A stretch of 26,391 bases of DNA from Malonomonas sp036526255. GTDB taxonomy: Bacteria > Desulfobacterota > Desulfuromonadia > Desulfuromonadales > Geopsychrobacteraceae. The position numbers and the translations under genes are program-made. Each line of letters begins with the position of its first letter. Position 1 is the first letter of the stretch. Below, in pieces: positions 1 through 6,021 of this stretch. The stretch spans positions 1 through 26,391 of the forward strand of contig DATCYW010000051.1 of NCBI GenBank assembly GCA_036526255.1, given 5' to 3'. A model generated the notes under the pieces. It did not search any database. It worked only from the letters and a program-made list of their open reading frames with translations, and was not told the origin of the DNA.

Positions 1-2697
1 CAGGGTCAGCGGAATCACCACCTTCAGCTTGGCGGCGGCCGCCTGCATATACTCGTACTGGCCACTCCAGATAAGGTTGTAGCCCGGCGGCAGTTCGATC
101 TTCTCCTTCACCACTTTCTGCGCCTGCTGCACATAGGTGCCAACATCCACCCCTTTGAGGTCGACAAACACCCAGGCGGTACGGCGGGCGTTCTCGCTCT
201 TGATCCCCGGCGGACCCTTTTTGATCTTGATTTCCGCCACCTGCGAGATGGGAATGTGCTGGCCGCTCGGGGTGCTAATCAGCACCCGACCAAGCGATTG
301 CAGGTCATTACGGTAATCGCGGGCATAACGGATATTGATCGGGTAGCGCTCCAGCCCTTCGACCGTCTGCGAGACGTTCATCCCGCCGATCGCCGACTTG
401 ATGGTGTCCTGGACGTCGCCGACCGTCAGTCCGTAGCGCGCAATCGCCTGCCGATCGATTTCGAAATCGAAATAGTTGCCACCAACCACCCGCTCGGAAA
501 AGGCGCTCAGGGTGCCGGGAATCTCCCGCACCACCGCTTCGATCTCCTGACCGATGCGTGACAGGGTCGCCAGATCATCCCCCATCACCTTGATACCGAC
601 CGGGGTCTTGATCCCGGTCGAAAGCATGTCGATACGGGTCTTGATCGGCATGGTCCAGGCGTTGGTCAGGCCAGGGAAGCGGATCGAATCATTGAGCAAC
701 GTCTTCAGCTCTTCGACATTGATGGTGCCCTCTTCCGGCCAGACAATCCGCAGCGGCTTCTTGGCCCATTCGTAATCCTCCGACCAGTCGGTATAGAAGC
801 GCTGCTTCGGCACTGTACGCCACTCGGATTCCGGTTTGAGCATGATGGTGGTTTCCAGCATCGCCAGCGGTGCCGGATCGGTTGCAGTCTCAGCACGACC
901 GACCTTACCGAAAACCCGCTCAACCTCAGGGAACTGGGCAATAATCTTGTCGGTCTGCTGTAGCAGTTCGCGCGCTTTGGTGATCGAAATCCCCGGCAGA
1001 GTGGTCGGCATATAGAGCAGATCACCTTCGTAAAGCGGCGGCATGAACTCGGAGCCCATTTTGCTGATCGGAAAATAGATCGACATGGTAATCAGCACAG
1101 CGACCAGCAGCACCAGCTTGCGCCATCTGATAACGAAATCGACCATCGGGTTATAGGCCCAGATCAGAAACCGGTTGATCGGATTTTTATGTTCTGCGGG
1201 GATTTTCCCGCGGATGAACCAGCCGAGTAAAACGGGAACAAGGGTCACCGAGAGCAGCGCACCGGCCGCCATGGCATAGGTCTTAGTGTAGGCCAGCGGC
1301 TTAAACATCCGCCCTGACTGCTCCCCCAACACAAAAACCGGGAAGAAGGAGACGGTAATCACCAGCAACGCGTAGAACAGCGACGGGCCGACCTCCTTGC
1401 AGGAGCTGGCAATAATCTCCCAATGGTCTTTTTTGCCCCGATCGCGCTCGAGATGTTTGTGGGCATTTTCGATCATGATGATGGCGGCGTCGATCATCGC
1501 GCCGATGGCGATAGCGATCCCCCCCAGACTCATGATGTTGGCGTTGATCCCCTGAAAGTACATGACCATGAAGGCCATCAGAATCGCTATCGGCAGAGTC
1601 AGAATAGCGACCAGCGAGCTGGGCAGATGGAACAGAAACAGCGCCGTGACCACCGCAACGACGATGCTCTCTTCAATCAGCTTCTCGGTCAGATTGTCAA
1701 CCGCCCGTTCGATCAGGCCGCTGCGATCATAAACCGGAACGATCTTCACCCCTTCGGGCAGACCGGCCTGAAGTTGCTCCAGCTTCTTCTTGACGTTCTC
1801 GATGGTCTTCAGCGCATTGCCGCCGTAGCGCATAATAACCACGCCGCCGACCGCCTCGCCTTTGCCATCCAGCTCCGCAACCCCGCGACGCAGTTCCGGA
1901 CCAATGGTCACCCGTGCCACATCACGCAGCAAAATCGGCGTACCGCGGCCATCAGTGCCGACGACCACCAGCTCGAGATCCTCGACCGACTTGATGTAAC
2001 CCAGCCCACGAACCATGAATTCGGTTTCGGCCATCTCCACCAGCCGACCACCGACGTCGTTGTTGCTGTTTTTGATCGCCATGCGGATTTTCGGGATGCC
2101 GATGTTATAGGCGAGCAGCCGGTCGGGATCGACCTCGACCTGATACTGCTTGACGTAACCGCCGATCGACGCGACCTCAGAGACACCGTTGACCGAGGTC
2201 AGCTCATAGCGCAGAAACCAGTCCTGCATCGAGCGCAACTGCTGCAGGTCGTGCCGGTCACTTTCCAGCACATATTCATAGATCCAGCCAACCCCGGTCG
2301 CATCAGGGCCGAGGCTTGGGTTGACCCCTTGCGGCAGCCTGCTTGCCGCATAGTTCAGATACTCAAGAACCCGCGAACGGGCCCAGTAAAGATCGGTGCC
2401 ATCTTCAAAGATGATGTAAACAAAGGAGAGGCCGAAGAACGAGTAGCCGCGCACGGTCTTGGCCTGCGGCACCGCCAACATCTGGGTGGTCAGCGGATAA
2501 GTGACCTGATCCTCGACCACCTGCGGCGCCTGCCCCGGATACTCGGTAAATACAATCACCTGCACATCCGACAGGTCGGGAATGGCGTCAAGCGGCGTAT
2601 TTTTCAGGGCATAAAGACCGCCAATGACCATGAAGAAGGTCAGCAGCAGCACCATGAATTTATTCTTGATCGACCATTCGATGAGTTTTTCCAGCAT
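1..2697 (-). CDS. cusA: CusA-type heavy-metal efflux RND pump (3' end cut by window)
   Basis: Inner-membrane proton-driven RND pump that exports Cu(I)/Ag(I) as a trimer with the adaptor and outer-membrane channel encoded just upstream. The frame is open for 899 codons from ATG 2697 to the left edge; CusA proteins are about 1040-1050 residues, so roughly 150 C-terminal residues lie outside. Seen directly: the N-terminal NTPLDAIPDLSDVQVIVFT segment typical of heavy-metal RND pumps, the TM4 motif GAMIDAAIIMIENAH with the proton-relay Asp, and all three methionines of the CusA metal site (LLYMP near residue 563, PLAMLETT near 612, RIDMLSTG near 691), which favours monovalent Cu/Ag over Zn/Co/Cd (CzcA). 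The spacing between the last two methionines is about 30 residues longer than in E. coli CusA, in the periplasmic porter domain. The start has AAGGGA a few bases upstream. The gap to the adaptor gene is 36 bp, so this is the last visible gene of the operon. Confidence 0.95.
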   Translation of the reverse strand, partial: MLEKLIEWSIKNKFMVLLLTFFMVIGGLYALKNTPLDAIPDLSDVQVIVFTEYPGQAPQVVEDQVTYPLTTQMLAVPQAKTVRGYSFFGLSFVYIIFEDGTDLYWARSRVLEYLNYAASRLPQGVNPSLGPDATGVGWIYEYVLESDRHDLQQLRSMQDWFLRYELTSVNGVSEVASIGGYVKQYQVEVDPDRLLAYNIGIPKIRMAIKNSNNDVGGRLVEMAETEFMVRGLGYIKSVEDLELVVVGTDGRGTPILLRDVARVTIGPELRRGVAELDGKGEAVGGVVIMRYGGNALKTIENVKKKLEQLQAGLPEGVKIVPVYDRSGLIERAVDNLTEKLIEESIVVAVVTALFLFHLPSSLVAILTLPIAILMAFMVMYFQGINANIMSLGGIAIAIGAMIDAAIIMIENAHKHLERDRGKKDHWEIIASSCKEVGPSLFYALLVITVSFFPVFVLGEQSGRMFKPLAYTKTYAMAAGALLSVTLVPVLLGWFIRGKIPAEHKNPINRFLIWAYNPMVDFVIRWRKLVLLVAVLITMSIYFPISKMGSEFMPPLYEGDLLYMPTTLPGISITKARELLQQTDKIIAQFPEVERVFGKVGRAETATDPAPLAMLETTIMLKPESEWRTVPKQRFYTDWSEDYEWAKKPLRIVWPEEGTINVEELKTLLNDSIRFPGLTNAWTMPIKTRIDMLSTGIKTPVGIKVMGDDLATLSRIGQEIEAVVREIPGTLSAFSERVVGGNYFDFEIDRQAIARYGLTVGDVQDTIKSAIGGMNVSQTVEGLERYPINIRYARDYRNDLQSLGRVLISTPSGQHIPISQVAEIKIKKGPPGIKSENARRTAWVFVDLKGVDVGTYVQQAQKVVKEKIELPPGYNLIWSGQYEYMQAAAAKLKVVIPLTL

Positions 2698-2733
2698 CGG
2701 AGCGTCCCTTATTGCCAGACCGGTAGCGGTCGA

Positions 2734-4266
2734 TTATTTGAACAAATCTTCGATATCGTCTTTGGCCTTTTTCTTTTCGTCGCCAAAGAGGTCATCAAGG
2801 TCGTCTTTCTGAGTCTTGTCATCAGCGAACAGATCCTCTTCCGCAGAAGAGCCTTTTTCCGGTGACTCAGCACGACTCGGATTGAGCATTTTCTGGATCG
2901 CTTCGCGCAGCTTGCTTTCAGAATCGAGCATGAACTGGGCGCTGGTCACTACCTGTTCCCCTTCAAACACCCCCTGCAGCACCTGGACATGACCATCCTT
3001 CCCCTGCAGACCGGTTTTCACCAGCCGAGGTTCGAAACGTCCGCCTGAAAGGGCAATAAACACCGTCTGCTTTTCTCCGGAATAAAGCACCGCTTCCTGC
3101 GGGATCAACAAAGCATTAATGACCTTTTCCCCCGTCAGGTAAACCGTGACAAACATTTCAGGGCGCAATTCGAAATCGACGTTATCCAGCTCCAACCGCG
3201 CCTTCACGGTGCGGGTTTTCCCTTCGACGTAAGGATAAAGGTAGCTGACGTGGGCTTCGAAGCTGCGATCCTTCATGTACGGCAGTACCACCTTGGCCTT
3301 CTGTCCGACCTTCACCCAGGGGAGTTGATATTCGTAGAGATCGGCCAGCACCCAGACCCGGGAAAGATCAGCCAGATTCATCAGCGTCATCCCCGGCTTG
3401 ACGAACATCCCTTCGCTGACCATCTTCATGGTAACGACGCCAGTGTAAGGAGCATAGAGGGTGACGGTCTTGCGCACCTCGCCAGTTTTCTCCAGTCGGT
3501 CGATCTGTTTATTGCTGACATCCCAGAGTTGCAAGCGCTTGCGCGAGGCGTCCAGCAGCCGTTTTGCGTTATCGGCAATCTGGGCAAAACTGCTCTCTTT
3601 GAGCGAATTATAGTTATCGAGAGCCAGCAACAATTCCTGCTGGGCAGTGACCAGGTCCGGGCTGTAGATTTCGAGGACCGGCTGCCCCTTTTTCACCTGC
3701 TGGCCGGTTTCCGCGACATAGAGCTTCTCCACCCAGCCGGAGATCTTGGCGTTGACCACATACTGCTTCGGCTCCTCGTAGCTAACCAGACCGACGGTAC
3801 GAACCGTCTGTGCCAAATCGCCGCGGGTGACGGCCGCAGTGCGTACGCCCATATTCTGAATCGTGGTCGGATCGATGGTGATCATCGCGCCGCCGGTCGC
3901 CTGATCCTCATAAACCGGGATCAGGTCCATCCCCATCGGCGACTTGCCCGGCTCGTCACGGATGTAGGTCGGGTCCATCGGTGCCTGCCAGTATTTGATT
4001 TTCCGCTCGCCGCCAGCCGAAACTGCCCCGCTGCCACCGGTATCGGCTTTCAGCGGGGTCAGATCCATACCGCAGATCGGGCAGCTGCCCGGCTCGTCAA
4101 CGATGATCATCGGATGCATGCCACAGGTGTATTTTTCTGCCGCGTGACTGTGTTCAGGACCGGCCAATGGTGAATGACGGAAACTCAGATCGGCACTGAG
4201 TAAAATCCCGCCCCCCAGCAACAGGACAGTGAACAGGTACAGGGTCGGTTTAAGCAGCTGTCTCAT
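2734..4266 (-). CDS. cusB: CusB-type periplasmic adaptor with N-terminal heavy-metal-binding domain
   Basis: Membrane-fusion adaptor (510 aa) joining the RND pump to the outer-membrane channel. Residues about 7-25 form a signal or anchor segment. Residues 46-72 are a heavy-metal-binding domain of the YTCGMHP...CPICGMDL type. Residues about 91-120 look like a second, degenerate copy (YWQAPMDP...GMDLIPVYED) without cysteines, though it keeps methionines as the CusB N-terminus does. The lipoyl/barrel part follows (VNAKISGWVEKLYV, later LYAPYTGVV). The C-terminus is an unusual acidic/lysine tail of about 45 residues holding three DLF motifs. The ATG at 4266 has AAGGAT about 10 nt upstream and lies only 7 bases after the stop of the channel gene, so translational coupling is likely. 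Metal specificity for Cu/Ag is inferred from the methionine-rich site and the neighbouring pump. Confidence 0.93.
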   Translation of the reverse strand: MRQLLKPTLYLFTVLLLGGGILLSADLSFRHSPLAGPEHSHAAEKYTCGMHPMIIVDEPGSCPICGMDLTPLKADTGGSGAVSAGGERKIKYWQAPMDPTYIRDEPGKSPMGMDLIPVYEDQATGGAMITIDPTTIQNMGVRTAAVTRGDLAQTVRTVGLVSYEEPKQYVVNAKISGWVEKLYVAETGQQVKKGQPVLEIYSPDLVTAQQELLLALDNYNSLKESSFAQIADNAKRLLDASRKRLQLWDVSNKQIDRLEKTGEVRKTVTLYAPYTGVVTMKMVSEGMFVKPGMTLMNLADLSRVWVLADLYEYQLPWVKVGQKAKVVLPYMKDRSFEAHVSYLYPYVEGKTRTVKARLELDNVDFELRPEMFVTVYLTGEKVINALLIPQEAVLYSGEKQTVFIALSGGRFEPRLVKTGLQGKDGHVQVLQGVFEGEQVVTSAQFMLDSESKLREAIQKMLNPSRAESPEKGSSAEEDLFADDKTQKDDLDDLFGDEKKKAKDDIEDLFK

Positions 4267-4273
4267 CGGGGCA

Positions 4274-5569
4274 TTATCCTTCGTCTGATTGTGGCAGGGA
4301 CTTCAACTGGTCGGCGTCAAGCCCGGCGGCTGATTCAAGCTGGGCACGACTGCGCTGCTGATCGCTCAGGGCACGGGCATAATCTATCTCGTATCGATAC
4401 AGGCTCATCACCGAATCGAGCAGATCGAGAAAATCGACTTTATCAACCTGATAGGCACTCAAAGTGGCCTGAAAAGTCTGATTCGCCTGAGGGATGATCC
4501 CACCCTGATACAGATTGACCAACTGACCGGTCTGCTCCAGCTGGGATAAAGAACGGTGAATTGCCAAATTGACTTTATTTCGGAACTCGTTGCGCTTCTG
4601 ATAGGCCAGCCGCAATGAGGAGTCAGCTTCTGCGACAGCAGCGCTACGGCGTGCTTTGCGGATCGGCAGGTTGAAGCTGATGCCGGCGCTGAGGAAGTCG
4701 GTGCCACCGTCACCCAGGGCATCATCCCGCCAGCGGTAGCCGGCCCAGACCGTGAAATCCGGCTTGTAATCGAGCTCGGCCAACTGACGCTGCGTCTTAT
4801 ACTGTTCGATCAGCGCGGCAAAAGCGGCAAACATCGGCCGATCCTGCTCGGCCTGCTGCTGCAGTTCGCTCAGGACGTAGGTCGTTTCAACCTCTTCTAG
4901 TTCACCATCAATCTCGAGTGGCCGGTCGGTTTCATAGCCGGCCAGACTGTTCAATTCGGCCAGAGTTGCGGCCTCATTCTGCTGCAGACTGAGCAGCATA
5001 TCCAGCTGCTTGGAGCGCTGCAGATGCGCCTTCAGGACGTTCTGCTGCAACCCCTTGCCGACCTCGTAGCGGGCTTCAGTTAACTTGATGAAGTCATCGA
5101 TGATCTTCATATTATTGTTGGTCAGCTCAATCGCGCGGCGCTGAAACAGCAACCTGAACCAGGCGTCCTTGACCTGCTGACGAACCTGCAACCGGCTGTC
5201 CTGATAAGCGGCTGCGAACCAGCGGCTCTGCTTGGCGGCAATCTCCCCCTTAGCATCCAGCTTGCCGGGAAAAGGGAACATCTGCGCCAGACGGAACTCG
5301 TTGCCAGTCATCGGCGAGACATTGGTGGTGAATTCATCGTAAGGATAGTTCGACAGCGCAATCGACAGCACAGGGTCATTCAAGGACGTCACCTGGGCTA
5401 TCTTCGTCTCAGCAACAGCAATCTGCTCGAGTGCAGCTTTCAGCGAGGGATTATTTCTGTCCGCGTCCTCGAGCAGTTGCTGTAACTGATTCGCCCCTGC
5501 TACCGCAGGGTTCATCAGCGTAAGAGACAAGAAAACCAGCAGAACGAAATTTTTCAGCAGTGAACTCAT
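4274..5569 (-). CDS. TolC-family outer membrane efflux channel (CusC-like)
   Basis: Outer-membrane factor of the tripartite efflux complex, 431 aa from the chosen start. The first ~25 residues (MSSLLKNFVLLVFLSLTLMN, then PAVAGA) are a standard Sec signal peptide with no lipobox cysteine, unlike E. coli CusC, which is a lipoprotein. The body has the TolC-type internal duplication of long helical segments (LQQLLEDADRNNPSLKAALE near the N-terminus; a second half rich in Q/A/L coiled coil). A TTG seven codons upstream (5590) is also in frame, but ATG 5569 was preferred because GGAG lies 8-9 nt before it and the signal peptide then begins properly. It is the first gene of the operon, followed after 7 bp by the adaptor. 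Family membership is firm; copper/silver function is inferred from the operon. Confidence 0.9.
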   Translation of the reverse strand: MSSLLKNFVLLVFLSLTLMNPAVAGANQLQQLLEDADRNNPSLKAALEQIAVAETKIAQVTSLNDPVLSIALSNYPYDEFTTNVSPMTGNEFRLAQMFPFPGKLDAKGEIAAKQSRWFAAAYQDSRLQVRQQVKDAWFRLLFQRRAIELTNNNMKIIDDFIKLTEARYEVGKGLQQNVLKAHLQRSKQLDMLLSLQQNEAATLAELNSLAGYETDRPLEIDGELEEVETTYVLSELQQQAEQDRPMFAAFAALIEQYKTQRQLAELDYKPDFTVWAGYRWRDDALGDGGTDFLSAGISFNLPIRKARRSAAVAEADSSLRLAYQKRNEFRNKVNLAIHRSLSQLEQTGQLVNLYQGGIIPQANQTFQATLSAYQVDKVDFLDLLDSVMSLYRYEIDYARALSDQQRSRAQLESAAGLDADQLKSLPQSDEG

Positions 5570-5604
5570 CTCTGTAAACTCCTGGGTCAAATAAAAATAG
5601 CAAC

Positions 5605-5632
5605 GGCTAAAAACATACAGTTACCGTGCCAA
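5605..5632 (-). promoter_or_regulatory. Possible sigma54-like promoter for the efflux operon
   Basis: Reading the minus strand, TTGGCACGGTAACTGTA (5632 to 5616) has a perfect -24 half (TGGCAC) and an imperfect -12 half (CTGTA for TTGCA, the key GC replaced by GT) at the correct spacing. It would place the transcript start near 5606, about 37 nt before the start codon. Paired direct repeats lie 65-100 bp further upstream, where sigma54 activators bind. The weak -12 keeps confidence low. An alternative is a sigma70 -10 (TATAAT, 5685 to 5680 on the minus strand) with no good -35, whose -35 position would be covered by the same repeats. Confidence 0.35.
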
Positions 5633-5695
5633 CAGATAAAACCACTTAATTACAGCGGTTTTCTGCATGATAGAGACAAATTATAAACGGGTCAT

Positions 5696-5729
5696 CGCAG
5701 AATATCCTCTACCGACCGCAGAATATTCT
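5696..5729. repeat. Pair of direct repeats upstream of the efflux operon (probable activator site)
   Basis: CGCAGAATAT occurs at 5696-5705 and again at 5718-5727, 22 bp apart (two helical turns), and similarity extends a few bases beyond each copy. The second copy sits in a perfect 10-bp palindrome, AGAATATTCT (5720-5729). The location, between the divergent efflux and RNase E genes and upstream of both candidate efflux promoters, suits binding of a response regulator. No regulator gene is present in the window. The repeat is seen directly; the regulatory role is inferred. Confidence 0.5.
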
Positions 5730-5780
5730 ACACAACAGCCAAATTGCGGTTTTAAAATGAGCTGTTACCATTTATTAGAT

Positions 5781-5808
5781 TTTACAGACGCTTTTTATCT
5801 GATATAGT
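5781..5808 (+). promoter_or_regulatory. Sigma70 promoter for the RNase E gene
   Basis: TTTACA (5781-5786) and TATAGT (5803-5808) each match five of six consensus bases with a 16-bp spacer. Transcription would start near 5815, giving a leader of about 207 nt before the ATG at 6022. Confidence 0.7.
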
Positions 5809-5831
5809 TCGCCGTTAATTGAGTTTTTCGC

Positions 5832-6013
5832 GTCTCCGCAGCTGTTGCGTCGAGACCGGTAAAGCATAGGCAAACGAATTTGATGCGATCGAACCCTTAA
5901 GTTCGGCCGCTTCCTCCATTAACCTGAACGTTCTACAGGCAGACCCCGCAACACGCGGAGAGGTCCAAGCCAGGCAACGTCAGGATGTCCCGCCGAACAG
6001 GCGGCCAGAAAGG
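5832..6013 (+). ncRNA. Structured 5' leader of the RNase E mRNA (candidate cis-regulatory RNA)
   Basis: Four successive inverted repeats can be read. Hairpin 1: GTCTCCGCA (5832-5840), loop GCTGT, TGCG-TC-GAGAC (5846-5856). Hairpin 2: CGAAC (5890-5894) with GTTCG (5901-5905). Hairpin 3 is nested: CCTGAACGTT (5923-5932) with AACGTCAGG (5976-5984), inside it GGC (5938-5940) with GCC (5969-5971), GACC (5942-5945) with GGTC (5962-5965), and CCGC (5946-5949) with GCGG (5955-5958). Hairpin 4: CCGCC (5990-5994) with GGCGG (6000-6004), directly before the ribosome binding site AAAGG (6009-6013). E. coli rne is autoregulated through hairpins in its leader that RNase E itself recognises, so the same logic is a reasonable inference. 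I could not match it to a riboswitch class I know. Confidence 0.55.
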
Positions 6014-6021
6014 TTTAAAAC

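Noticed and set aside
1423..2865. 480-codon open frame on the plus strand
   Set aside because: It is antisense to the cusA and cusB coding frames, which have full family motifs; its product is a His/Asp/Gln-rich shadow without domains or a ribosome binding site.
5815..6021. c-di-GMP/cGAMP (GEMM), cobalamin or other known riboswitch in the rne leader
   Set aside because: A short GGCAAAC stretch recalled GEMM, but the GACGCAAAGCC core is absent, as is the cobalamin GCCACTG box; no class fits.
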